NCBI RefSeq assembly: GCF_006715395.1
Contig: NZ_VFNC01000002.1
Coordinates: forward strand, 1,302,001-1,366,000
DNA: 64,000 nucleotides
DNA from: Streptomyces sp. SLBN-31
Lineage (GTDB): Bacteria > Actinomycetota > Actinomycetes > Streptomycetales > Streptomycetaceae
Direction: 5' to 3'
The notes under the pieces were generated by a model that ran no database searches, was not told the DNA's origin, and saw only the letters and a list, made by a program, of their open reading frames with translations. The translations under genes were made by a program, and so were the position numbers. Shown here one piece after another: positions 25,048 through 33,363 of this stretch; the first letter of the stretch is position 1, and each line of letters starts with the position of its first letter.

Positions 25048-27566
25048 GCGCGATCTCCTTCGCTGCTGTCGCTGCCCGTTGTGTGATCCGGGCCGCCACC
25101 GCGACCCGGTTGCCTGCCACCGCCGCGCGCCCAGCCGTCCCGGTAGGCCGCCATGCGTTCCCGTACGACCTCCGGGGTGCGCTGCTCGTCGGCGCGGGGA
25201 CCGGAGGGCCGGTGAGCCGGTTCCTCGGCGCGGTGTCCGCGCAGTTGGGGGGCCAGATTCGCCTGGCGCACCCGGCGGGGCAGTTCGTCCGATGCTTCGA
25301 CGTCGTCCTCGGGACGGTGCAGGCGCAAGGTGGTCACTCCCGGGGGTGGCGGGTCGGACGCCGGTTCCGCCGTTTCCGCTGCCGGTGCCGACAGCGCCGG
25401 CCGGTCGGCGAGGGCGTGCACGGGCTCCATGGGCGGGGCCGCGCCGGGCACGCGCGCGTACTCGCGTTCCACGGGCCGTTGCGGGTCGGCGGCCTTGGCG
25501 GGGGAACGTTCCGCCGCGTCGGCGTGCAGGAGGGCGGTCGGCAGCAGGACGACCGCGGTGGTGCCGCCGTAGGGGGAGGTGCTCAGTTGCACCTTGACGC
25601 CGTGGCGGACCGCGAGCCTGCTGACCACGAAGAGGCCGAGCCGGTCGCTGTCGAAGAGGTCGAGCGCCTCGGACTGGGCGATGCGCCGGTTGGCCTCGGC
25701 CAGGGTTTCCTTGCCCATCCCCAGGCCGCGGTCCTCGACCTCAAGGGCGTAGCCGTTGCCGACGGGTTCTCCCGTGATGCGCACACGGGTGTGCGGAGGC
25801 GAGAACTGGGCGGCGTTCTCGACGAGTTCGGCCAGCAGGTGGGTGACGTCGGCGACGGCCGCGCCCACCACGGACGCCTCGGGAAGCTGTCGTACCTCCA
25901 CGCGCGCGTAGTCCTCGACCTCGGACACGGCCGCGCGCACCACGTTGGTCAGCGACACCGGCATGCGCCAGGCACGGCCGGGGGCCGCCCCGGAGAGGAT
26001 GATGAGGCTTTCGGCGTGCCGTCGCATCCGGGTGGTGAGGTGGTCGAGGCGGAAGAGGTCGCTGAGTTCGTTCGGGTCGTCGGAGCGGCGTTCCATGCTG
26101 TCGAGCAGGGTCAGCTGGCGGTGGACGAGGACCTGGCTGCGGCGGGCGAGGTTGACGAAGACGCCCGAGATGCCGCTGGCGAGTTCGGCGCGCTCGACGG
26201 CGGCCCGCAGGGCGGCACGGTGCACGATGCCCAGGGCCTCGGCGACCTGTCCGGCCTCGTCCTCGGCGGGCGGCCCGTGCGGGGCCTCGGAGCGGATGTC
26301 GATCTCCTCGCCGGCGCGCAGCTTCCGCATCGCCTCGGGGAGGCTGCGCCGGGCGATCTCCAGGGCGCTGTTGCGCAGGCTCACCAGCTCGACGACGAGA
26401 CCGCGGCCGATGCGCACGGAGATGACGAGCGAGGCGGCCACGGCGGCGAGGCCCAGGAGGACGGCGGCGCCGGCCGGGGTGAGCAGGCCGCGGGTGAACG
26501 GATCGGCCCGGCCGGCGACCTCACGCCTGGCGTCGGCCTCGATGGCGCGCATGCCTGCCTGCACGCGTGCGTGCGCGCTCTTCCAGGTGTCTTGTGACGC
26601 CGTGGCCCTCAGCGGGCCCGGAGTGCCGGCCAGGACGCGGTCCTCGGCGGCGCCCACGGCCCTGTAGGCGCTGGTGCGGGCAAGGTCGTGCCAAGTGTCG
26701 CGCTCGGTGCCGTTCAGGTCGGCGACGGCGATCACGGTGAGGGTCCGGCGGGTGTCCACCGCGCCCGTGAACAGTCTCAGCCCCTCGCCGCCGAGACCGT
26801 CGACGCGGTCCGCGCCGGCCAGTACCGCGTCCTCCTGGGCGAGCGCTTCGCCCGCGCGGGAGAACTCGAGCAGCACGCGTGCGTCGGTGCCGAGGTCGGC
26901 GTCCCGGATGCCGCCGAGCGCGCCGTCCGCTCCGAATGCGGTGGCGATGGTCCCCGTGTAACCCCCGTACGCCCGGGTCCAGTTGGTGTCGTGGTCCAGT
27001 ACGGCGGTGCGCAGGGAAGTCAGCTGTCCGGCGCCGGTGACGAATGCCTTCAGGCGTCGGGCCACGTCTGCGGGGAGTTCCGATCCGTCGGCGACGGTGC
27101 TGTCGTCGCCGAGCCGCAGTCTGGCCACGGCCCGGTCGGTGCGGTCCGCCAGCCGCTTGTACTCGTCCCTGTGCCGGGGCGAGGGGTCGGCGGCGCAGCG
27201 CACCGCGGCGGTGCGTTCGGCCTGCAGGGCGGCGACGGCCTCGGCGACGGGCGTGCGGATCTCCTCGTCGACGCGCTGCAACTGGCGCAGCCCGGACACG
27301 TCCTGGGCGGTGGTGACGGTGGCGTACGCCCACAGGGCCAGCAGCGAGACGACCGGCACCATCAGCAGGCAGACGATCCTGGCCCGGATGGTGCGCGGGC
27401 GTATTCGTCGCCGCGTCGCGCGCGTGGGCTGCTCCGGCGGCGCCGTGCCGTCGTACTCCTGCTCGCGCTCGTCGGCCGGCGGACCGGCGTGGGCGCGCCG
27501 CCCGCGCGGGAAAGACCCGGAGGGCCTCTCGGCGCCGGTGGTGGACGTCCTACGGGGTGTGCGCAT
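25044..27566 (-). CDS. cvnA: Conservon sensor-like ATPase CvnA (NIT domain)
   Basis: An 840-residue membrane protein. A basic, disordered N-terminus precedes the first membrane helix (about 63-83). An extracytoplasmic nitrate/nitrite-sensing (NIT) region runs from about 84 to 350, with a second helix near 360-385. A HAMP-like linker and a histidine-kinase-like ATPase follow, with N-box LLAELVENAAQFSPP near 577 and G-box DRGLGMGKETL. The usual phospho-acceptor H-box is not recognisable. CvnA proteins are thought to anchor the conservon complex and respond to an external signal. The C-terminal 180 residues are proline/arginine-rich. The MHYT gene ends 49 bases upstream on the same strand. Confidence 0.92.
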   Translation of the reverse strand: MRTPRRTSTTGAERPSGSFPRGRRAHAGPPADEREQEYDGTAPPEQPTRATRRRIRPRTIRARIVCLLMVPVVSLLALWAYATVTTAQDVSGLRQLQRVDEEIRTPVAEAVAALQAERTAAVRCAADPSPRHRDEYKRLADRTDRAVARLRLGDDSTVADGSELPADVARRLKAFVTGAGQLTSLRTAVLDHDTNWTRAYGGYTGTIATAFGADGALGGIRDADLGTDARVLLEFSRAGEALAQEDAVLAGADRVDGLGGEGLRLFTGAVDTRRTLTVIAVADLNGTERDTWHDLARTSAYRAVGAAEDRVLAGTPGPLRATASQDTWKSAHARVQAGMRAIEADARREVAGRADPFTRGLLTPAGAAVLLGLAAVAASLVISVRIGRGLVVELVSLRNSALEIARRSLPEAMRKLRAGEEIDIRSEAPHGPPAEDEAGQVAEALGIVHRAALRAAVERAELASGISGVFVNLARRSQVLVHRQLTLLDSMERRSDDPNELSDLFRLDHLTTRMRRHAESLIILSGAAPGRAWRMPVSLTNVVRAAVSEVEDYARVEVRQLPEASVVGAAVADVTHLLAELVENAAQFSPPHTRVRITGEPVGNGYALEVEDRGLGMGKETLAEANRRIAQSEALDLFDSDRLGLFVVSRLAVRHGVKVQLSTSPYGGTTAVVLLPTALLHADAAERSPAKAADPQRPVEREYARVPGAAPPMEPVHALADRPALSAPAAETAEPASDPPPPGVTTLRLHRPEDDVEASDELPRRVRQANLAPQLRGHRAEEPAHRPSGPRADEQRTPEVVRERMAAYRDGWARGGGRQPGRGGGPDHTTGSDSSEGDRA

Positions 27567-27615
27567 GGACTCCTCGCTCGGGAGTGGTTCGGGATGCGTG
27601 CGACCGGACCCGCGC

Positions 27616-28389
27616 CTAGGGGACGGCGCTCTCGACCGGCCGCTGGGCGGAGGCGGACGCCTCGCGCTCCCCGGTCGTCGGCGACAGCGCGACGAAGGCG
27701 GAGGTCAGGAAGAGGTAGGACCCGAGGCCGACGGCGAGGGGGAAGATGAACTGCATCGCCGTGGCCCCGGGCAGCGCCTGGCCGGAGGGCACGACGTGGA
27801 CCCGCACCGCGAACATCGCGGTGTAGTGCATGCTGGTGACCGCGGCGCCCATGATCAGCGAGGCGACGGTGACGGCGACCGGCGATTTGATGTTGAGCCC
27901 CGCCCACAGGGCCGCCGTGGCCGCCACGACGGCGATCAGCACGGAGAGGGCGACGAGGGGCGGGTCGTAGCCGACGTGGCCGTGCAGCCGTACCGCCGCC
28001 ATGCCCAGGTAGTGCATGCTCGCCACGCCGACGCCGGTGGCGAGTCCGCCCAGGAGCAGTGCCCGGGTGCGGTCCTTGCTGTAGCCGACGGCGAAGACCC
28101 CGCCGCAGACGACGAGCATGGCGACGAGCAGGCTCAGGATGGTCAGCGGCACGTCGTAGCGGATGTCGGTGCCGCCGACACCGAAACCGAGCATGGCGAC
28201 GAAGTGCATGGTCCAGATGCCGGTGCCGATGGCGGAGGCGGCGGTGAGGAGCCAGTTGCGGCGCGAGCGTCCGGTGGCGCCGAGGGCGCGGACCGTGCAG
28301 CGCAGCCCGAGGGCGGCGCCTATGCAGGCCATCACGTACGACAGTACGGGGGTCAGCCAGCCGAAGGTGGCGTGGTCCAGGTGTCCCAT
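27616..28389 (-). CDS. MHYT-domain integral membrane sensor
   Basis: A 257-residue membrane protein with about seven predicted helices and three MHYT-type motifs: WTMHFVAML near residue 60, SMHYLGMAA near 124 and SMHYTAMF near 187. The MHYT domain was proposed to bind copper through methionine and histidine and to sense oxygen, CO or NO; it is usually fused to output domains. This one stands alone, so its signal may pass to the conservon products encoded just downstream. The 49-base gap on the same strand supports co-transcription. The short cytosolic tail (about 25 residues) has no recognisable motif. Confidence 0.9.
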   Translation of the reverse strand: MGHLDHATFGWLTPVLSYVMACIGAALGLRCTVRALGATGRSRRNWLLTAASAIGTGIWTMHFVAMLGFGVGGTDIRYDVPLTILSLLVAMLVVCGGVFAVGYSKDRTRALLLGGLATGVGVASMHYLGMAAVRLHGHVGYDPPLVALSVLIAVVAATAALWAGLNIKSPVAVTVASLIMGAAVTSMHYTAMFAVRVHVVPSGQALPGATAMQFIFPLAVGLGSYLFLTSAFVALSPTTGEREASASAQRPVESAVP

Positions 28390-28532
28390 GACCCCGGGAC
28401 GCTAGTGGGAGCACAGGCGCACAAAGGGGGCGCATTTCGAAAGGTGTTGCAATATGACGCAGGGGTGCGCCTGAAAGACCGCGTCACGCCCGAACATGCG
28501 CACCAGGGCGTCATCCGTGTCGGTGAGGGATC

Positions 28533-29141
28533 ATGCGGAACATGAGCGACGACCACACACATGTGCAGGAGTTCTTCGGCGCCCGCGCCGCCGACTGGGA
28601 CAGCCGGTTCCCCGACGACGGCCCCGCCTACGCCTCCGCGGTGGCCGACCTCGGGCTGCGCGAGGGCGACCGGGTGCTCGACGCGGGCTGCGGCACCGGG
28701 CGGGCCCTGACGCCCCTGCGGGCGGCCGTGGGGGCCACGGGAGTGGTCGTCGGTATCGATCTGACCCCGGCCATGCTGCAGGCCGCCGTGCGGGCGGGCA
28801 GGGACCGTGACGGGAAGCTGCTGCTGGCCGACGTGGCCGCGCTGCCGCTGCGGTCGCGGTCACTGGACGCGGTGTTCGCCGCCGGACTGATCGCGCACCT
28901 GCCCCGGCCGGCCGACGATCTGCGGGAGTTGGCCCGGGTCGTGCGTCCCGGCGGCGTGCTCGCCCTGTTCCATCCCATCGGCCGGGCGGCGCTCGCCGCA
29001 CGCCAGGGTCGCCAAATCACCCCGGACGACCTGCGCGCGGAGCCCAACCTCCGGCCGCTGCTGGCCGTTTCGGGGTGGCGGATGACATCGTACGTCGACG
29101 AGGACGCCCGGTTCCTCGCGCTGGCCGTGCGGGAGGGGTAG
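28533..29141 (+). CDS. Class I SAM-dependent methyltransferase
   Basis: A 202-residue methyltransferase of the ubiE/Methyltransf_11 type. SAM-binding motif I is VLDAGCGTGRAL near residue 50, followed by GVVVGIDLTPAMLQAA, LLLADVAALPLRSRSLDAV and ELARVVRPGGVLALFHP. The acceptor is unknown; the short C-terminus suggests a small-molecule substrate. ATG 28533 has GAGGG three bases upstream. ATG 28542 is an alternative start that would better match a typical MSDDHTH beginning. It is divergent from the MHYT gene and convergent with the MpaB-like gene, which ends six bases away. Confidence 0.88.
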   Translation: MRNMSDDHTHVQEFFGARAADWDSRFPDDGPAYASAVADLGLREGDRVLDAGCGTGRALTPLRAAVGATGVVVGIDLTPAMLQAAVRAGRDRDGKLLLADVAALPLRSRSLDAVFAAGLIAHLPRPADDLRELARVVRPGGVLALFHPIGRAALAARQGRQITPDDLRAEPNLRPLLAVSGWRMTSYVDEDARFLALAVREG

Positions 29142-29147
29142 ACCGGC

Positions 29148-30044
29148 TCACTCGCCGGCCGGCACGTCCAGGTGCCGCACGGGGCAACCCCGCACGCCCG
29201 GAGCCGGCCAGGTGCCCAGTCGCTCCAGCCTGTAGCCGTCCGGGTAGCCCTTGACCTCCCGGTTCTGCCGCGCGTGGTGCGGTGTGCGTCGCGGCGGCAT
29301 CAGGCGGACGAGCCGTCCACGCGCGCGTACCCCGCGGCGCACCAACGCGCGCGTGGCGGGGCTCGGCGGTGAGTAGCGGAAGGCCCGCAGGAGGCGGTCG
29401 TCGAGCAGGGCGAGAGTCGAGGTGCGCAGGACGGAGGCCAGCGGTCGCGGATACCAGGAGGCCATCAGGTCGAGAGTGGCGTCGGAGACCCGCCGCGCGC
29501 CCGCGTCCCACGCGAAGTGGGCCTCCTCGTAGTCGTCGAGAAAGGCTTCGAACTCCTCGTAGGACCCGGGGATGTCCTGGATGCCCATGTGGCGGCCGAG
29601 GGTGCGGTAGTGCTCGGCCGTGGCGACGATCTCGTGCCGGGAGAGCCTGCGCCAGCCGTAGGTGTCGATCCACCGCTTGGGCGTCACCACGAACGTGCAC
29701 AGGACGTAGCGCATGTCGTCGTTGCCGATGTCGTAACTGCGATGCATCTGGTTGATCCGGCGGACCGCCGTGCGGCCCTCGGCGCTGCGGAAGCCGTGCT
29801 CCACGACGGCGTCGAGAAGCAGCGTGGTGTCGTCGTACCGCTTCTGCGCCCGCCCGGTCAGCTCCGCGGTCTCGGCGAGCAGCCGGCCGATGGACGGCAC
29901 CGCGTACGTCCGGTACAGGGCCAGTTCGAGCGCGCGGGTGTAGTCCCACGGGAACTCGTGGGCCGAGCTGAGGCGGTAGATCTCGGATGCGTCCCGGTAC
30001 GGGTCCATCCGCCGGATCTCCTCGAGCCACGCGAAGCGCTTCAC
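29148..30044 (-). CDS. MpaB/Lcp-type oxygenase family protein (DUF2236)
   Basis: A 298-residue protein related to the DUF2236 family that includes fungal MpaB and rubber oxygenase Lcp. Conserved blocks are RYDDTTLLLDAV, RRINQMHRSYDIGNDDMRYVLCTFVVTPKRWIDTYGWR (histidine- and arginine-rich, likely haem-associated) and HYRTLGRHMGIQDIP. Characterised relatives use a b-type haem to cleave carbon chains oxidatively, but most bacterial members are uncharacterised. GTG 30044 is chosen over the TTG at 30077 because GGGGGAGG sits six bases upstream. The C-terminal 50 residues are basic. Confidence 0.8.
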   Translation of the reverse strand: MKRFAWLEEIRRMDPYRDASEIYRLSSAHEFPWDYTRALELALYRTYAVPSIGRLLAETAELTGRAQKRYDDTTLLLDAVVEHGFRSAEGRTAVRRINQMHRSYDIGNDDMRYVLCTFVVTPKRWIDTYGWRRLSRHEIVATAEHYRTLGRHMGIQDIPGSYEEFEAFLDDYEEAHFAWDAGARRVSDATLDLMASWYPRPLASVLRTSTLALLDDRLLRAFRYSPPSPATRALVRRGVRARGRLVRLMPPRRTPHHARQNREVKGYPDGYRLERLGTWPAPGVRGCPVRHLDVPAGE

Positions 30045-30143
30045 CGCGTCCTCCCCCTTCTGCCGCCGGGACTCCAACTCTACGTTGAGTAGCAGGAGAT
30101 GGACGATGTGTCAGGGCAACGACGCAGGGGGAAGGCGATCAGC

Positions 30144-30440
30144 ATGTGGGGCAGGCTGCGCAAGTCCGGTACCAGATTCCTCAACGCCGCGCGCGCGGGG
30201 ATGAGCGAGGGCCGGGACAAACGTACACACAATCTTTTCGAAGCCGCTGCCGCGTACGTCTCGGCGTGCGCCGAGGACGACCAGGAGCGGATCGACGAGG
30301 CGGCCGGCTGGGTGTCCCCGGAGGCGCTGTCCTTCGGGGTCAACGAGCTGGCCTGCCGTGCGGTGATCGCGCTGGCGCGGGAGCGTGACGAGTCCCCGCG
30401 GGCCGTGGCCCGCACTCTGCTCGGGCTTCCGGCGGCCTGA
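30144..30440 (+). CDS. Hypothetical protein, small soluble
   Basis: A 98-residue protein without a family I recognise. The N-terminus is basic (MWGRLRKSGTRFLNAARAGMSEGRDKRTHN); the rest is helical and acidic (LFEAAAAYVSACAEDDQERIDEAAGWVSPEALSFGVNELACRAVIALARERDESP). There is no membrane segment, and two cysteines are present without a metal motif. Coding status is supported by third-position GC and a GGGGGAAGG ribosome site upstream of ATG 30144. It is divergent from the MpaB-like gene. Confidence 0.65.
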   Translation: MWGRLRKSGTRFLNAARAGMSEGRDKRTHNLFEAAAAYVSACAEDDQERIDEAAGWVSPEALSFGVNELACRAVIALARERDESPRAVARTLLGLPAA

Positions 30441-30512
30441 CAGGCGGACCGGTCGAAGGTCGATTCGCCCCGTCCACCCGGAAAACTGCAGCTCCGGGTG
30501 TGCTTGCGAGTC

Positions 30513-30548
30513 GTGACAAGCGCCTTCCGCGCGCATTAGGGTGCGCGC
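30513..30548 (+). promoter_or_regulatory. Promoter with inverted repeat over the -10 box
   Basis: GTGACA (30513-30518) and TAGGGT (30537-30542) are separated by 18 bases and resemble a sigma-70-type promoter. An inverted repeat GCGCGCA / TGCGCGC (30529-30535 and 30542-30548) brackets the -10 box and could be a repressor site for the gene starting at 30576. Confidence 0.5.
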
Positions 30549-30575
30549 CGTTGGACGAATGATGGGGAGGCTGGG

Positions 30576-31496
30576 ATGGCCGGGACGGACGAGGGCGCCG
30601 TCGCCGCCGCGGACGACGCGCTCTATGTGCTCACGGCGGTGCTGCTGACGCCGGCGAAGTTTCCGAGCGTGCTTGGCGACGACTATCCGGAGGCCTGCGC
30701 GGCACTCGGCCTCGCGCCGCTCGCCGACGGATACGGCCTGGTGATCGGCCAGGACGGGGACGGCGCGCGGTGGACCGTCGTGGTCGACGACGTGTCGCTG
30801 GTCGCCGTCGCCATCGCGTCGTGGGACTGCGGCATGGAGTACGACCTGTCGCCCGACGAGCGTTCGGTCGTGGCCGCTCTGCCGGGCTGGCCGCTCGCGG
30901 TAGCCGTCGCGGCGCCGGGCGTGCCCGAGCCGCACGACCCCGATCCCGAGGTCGCGGAGCGTGCTCCGCTGGCGCCCCCGGACACGACCACTTGGGGTCC
31001 GGCCCAGCGGCGGCTGGGCGCCGACGAGATCGCGCTCCAGTGGGCCCTGTGGCGGGAGCAGATCGACGACGGCGCCTTCGCGGACCCGGCCGGTGCCTCG
31101 GCGACCGGTGACGCCTCGCAGGACGCCGAGAAGGCCGAACAGACCGACTCGGACGGGTCCGGTGAGCCCGCTGGGTCTGGTGAATCCGGTGAGTCGGGTG
31201 CCGACGGTCGGCCGGTGAAGGCCAAGGGGCACAACGGGATTCGGCGTGTGCTCGCCGAGGCGCGCGCGTACGTCGAGTCGCCGCCGCCGCTCGGCCGCGT
31301 CCGCTCCTCGTTCGCCCCGGGCGACGCGCGCACCCTGCGCGCCGACGGTCCCGGCTGGTCGCTGGTGGCCCGGACCGACGACATCGCGTTCGTGCTGCTC
31401 GACGCGGAACCCGGCGAGGTGCTGCCGGTGGGCCGGGGGCCGGAGCTGCCGGGGCTGCTGGAGGCCCTGGACAAGATGGCCGTACGTCCGAGCTGA
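30576..31496 (+). CDS. Hypothetical protein, streptomycete type
   Basis: A 306-residue soluble protein of unknown function. The N-terminal half is folded and tryptophan-containing (ALYVLTAVLLTPAKFPSVLGDDYPEACAALGL, WTVVVDDVSLVAVAIASWDCGMEYDL). A low-complexity acidic linker with Gly-Ser-Glu repeats (about 175-210) separates it from a C-terminal part (GIRRVLAEARAYVESPPPLGRVRSSF, WSLVARTDDIAFVLLD). The two halves share a similar alternation of strands and may be related domains. I see no catalytic motif. A promoter with an inverted repeat lies upstream, so it appears individually regulated. Confidence 0.7.
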   Translation: MAGTDEGAVAAADDALYVLTAVLLTPAKFPSVLGDDYPEACAALGLAPLADGYGLVIGQDGDGARWTVVVDDVSLVAVAIASWDCGMEYDLSPDERSVVAALPGWPLAVAVAAPGVPEPHDPDPEVAERAPLAPPDTTTWGPAQRRLGADEIALQWALWREQIDDGAFADPAGASATGDASQDAEKAEQTDSDGSGEPAGSGESGESGADGRPVKAKGHNGIRRVLAEARAYVESPPPLGRVRSSFAPGDARTLRADGPGWSLVARTDDIAFVLLDAEPGEVLPVGRGPELPGLLEALDKMAVRPS

Positions 31497-31546
31497 GCCG
31501 ACGACCTCGCGCCGCCTGTACTGCTCCCCCATATGGCGGCCGCTTT

Positions 31547-31567
31547 CCATGGGGTCCCGACCCATGG
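31547..31567. terminator. Inverted repeat downstream of the 30576-31496 gene
   Basis: Perfect seven-base arms CCATGGG (31547-31553) and CCCATGG (31561-31567) with a seven-base loop, in the gap before a secreted esterase gene. It could be a weak terminator or an operator for that gene. Confidence 0.4.
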
Positions 31568-31658
31568 ATGCTCGGAACGCCGGACCGCACCATGAGGCAG
31601 CTCTCGGCGCCCGTCTCTCTCGGGCGCCGTTCGTTCAGCGCTGCCTCAGGAGGCCGTC

Positions 31659-33050
31659 ATGCGTACCGTCCGCGGTGTTCCACTCGCTGTCGCAACATTG
31701 CTCGCGGCGGCTCTGGCCTGGCCGGTCCATGCGTCGGCCGCGGCAGTGGGCGGGGAGCACTGCACCGGGCAGGAGCGGGTGCGCGTACCGGGCGCGGCCC
31801 TGCAGCGCGGCGCGTGTCTGCCCGATCTGACCACGGCCGCGCTGGCGGGGACGCCGTACACCGACTCGGCCGATCAGACGGGGCTCACGGCGACCGGCAC
31901 GCGCACCCCGTCGGGGGTGCCCGGGCTGCAGATCGACGGGTACTTCCCGGACTCCTCCCACTTCAACAACACCCATGGCTGGGCGCACGACGCCCAGTTC
32001 GTGATCCGGCTGCCGGACCACTGGAACGGCGGCCTGGTGGTCACCGGCGCGCCCGGCACGCGCCGGCAGTACGCGACGGACAAGGCGATCTCCGACCGGG
32101 TGCTGGCCGAGGGCTACGCCTACGCGGCGACCGACAAGGGCAACAGCGGCGCGGACTTCTACCGGGACGGCACCCGTCCCGGTGACGCGATCGCCGAATG
32201 GAACGCGCGCACCACGCAGCTCACGCGGGCGGCCAAGCGAGCGGTGGTCCAGCGGTACGGGCACGCCCCGCGGCGCACTTACATGACCGGCATCTCCAAC
32301 GGCGGTTATCTCACCCGGTGGCAGCTGGAGAACCGTCCGGAGCTGTACGACGGCGGCGTGGACTGGGAGGGCGCGCTGTGGACCCCGGACGGACCCAACC
32401 TGCTCACCTCCCTGCCCACCGCGGTGGCCCGGACACTGGGCTCGGCGCGGGACGAGGACATGTACGCGGTCGGTTTCGCGCGCGGCTCCGAGTTCCTGTG
32501 GCCGTACCACGAGAAGGCCTACTGGGGGGTCACGCAGAAGATCTACCGCGCCGAGTTCGACCCTGATGACGATTCCGGCTGCCCCGGCCCCTCCGCCGGA
32601 AGCACCGCGGACCAGATCCTGGCACCCTGCGCCTCCGACGCCACGTACGACTACGCGGCACGCCCCGCCGCCGTGCACCGGGCGGTGGCCCGTGTGTCGC
32701 TGACCGGTCGGATCGGCAGGCCGCTGATCACGCTGCACGGCGACCTCGACGCCCTGCTGCCGAAGGCGGCCGACTCGGACGTGTATGCCCGCATGGTCGG
32801 CGCGAGCGGGCGTGGCTCGCTGCACCGCTACTACACGATCCAGGGCGGCACGCACGTCGACGGCCTGTACGACACCTATCCGGACCGGCTGCGGCCCATC
32901 CTGCCCTGCTATCGGTCGGCCTTCGACGCGCTGGTCTCCTGGGTGGAGAGGGGCACGCGACCGCCCGCCGACCACACCGTCGCACGTCCTTCGGGCGGCG
33001 ATGTGGTCGACTCGTGCGCGCTGGCCGATCCGGGACCCTCGTCGCTGTAG
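31659..33050 (+). CDS. Secreted alpha/beta hydrolase, tannase/feruloyl esterase-like
   Basis: A 463-residue exported enzyme. The signal peptide (MRTVRGVPLAVATLLAAALA...) ends near VHASA. The mature part resembles tannase/feruloyl esterase and 3-hydroxybutyrate-oligomer hydrolase families: GLQIDGYFPDSSHFNNTHGWAHDAQFVIRLPDHWNGGLVV, the nucleophile elbow GISNGG with serine near residue 213, and GTHVDGLYDTYPDR for the late histidine. GDLDALLP could supply the acid. The substrate is uncertain: plant phenolic esters or polyester oligomers are the main options. AGGAGG lies upstream of ATG. It converges on a small membrane-protein gene, with four bases between the ends. Confidence 0.78.
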   Translation: MRTVRGVPLAVATLLAAALAWPVHASAAAVGGEHCTGQERVRVPGAALQRGACLPDLTTAALAGTPYTDSADQTGLTATGTRTPSGVPGLQIDGYFPDSSHFNNTHGWAHDAQFVIRLPDHWNGGLVVTGAPGTRRQYATDKAISDRVLAEGYAYAATDKGNSGADFYRDGTRPGDAIAEWNARTTQLTRAAKRAVVQRYGHAPRRTYMTGISNGGYLTRWQLENRPELYDGGVDWEGALWTPDGPNLLTSLPTAVARTLGSARDEDMYAVGFARGSEFLWPYHEKAYWGVTQKIYRAEFDPDDDSGCPGPSAGSTADQILAPCASDATYDYAARPAAVHRAVARVSLTGRIGRPLITLHGDLDALLPKAADSDVYARMVGASGRGSLHRYYTIQGGTHVDGLYDTYPDRLRPILPCYRSAFDALVSWVERGTRPPADHTVARPSGGDVVDSCALADPGPSSL

Positions 33051-33054
33051 CGCC

Positions 33055-33237
33055 TCAGCGGCCCAGCTCCTTGCGGCTGATGCGGCGCAGCCTGCGCCGC
33101 TGTGAGGGGTCCAGCGTGAGGTATGCGGCCGTCGGGACTCCGATGACTATCAGGACCACCGCCCAGAAGGGCAGCCAGATCCACAGGAAGAGCCCGAGCG
33201 CCACACCTCCTATGGCGATCTTCGCGTTCCTCGACAT
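33055..33237 (-). CDS. Small membrane protein
   Basis: A 60-residue protein with two hydrophobic stretches (IAIGGVALGLFLWIWLPFW and AVVLIVIGVPTAAYLTL) and a strongly basic tail (DPSQRRRLRRISRKELGR). The tail is probably cytosolic. The ATG at 33237 has AAGGAGG about nine bases upstream, so the start is firm. No function is known. It lies 126 bases upstream of the desaturase gene's end, on the same strand but transcribed from downstream of that end, so it may be carried on the desaturase transcript. Confidence 0.7.
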   Translation of the reverse strand: MSRNAKIAIGGVALGLFLWIWLPFWAVVLIVIGVPTAAYLTLDPSQRRRLRRISRKELGR

Positions 33238-33363
33238 GTACGTCGCCTCCTTCGCGGCCACTGCCGCTCTCTGTCCTGAGAACGGGCCCGGGCTCCCCAC
33301 GGTTCCGGGACGCGACCCTGAGACGACCCTGAGTCGTGACCCCGACTCGTCCCTGAGAGCCCC

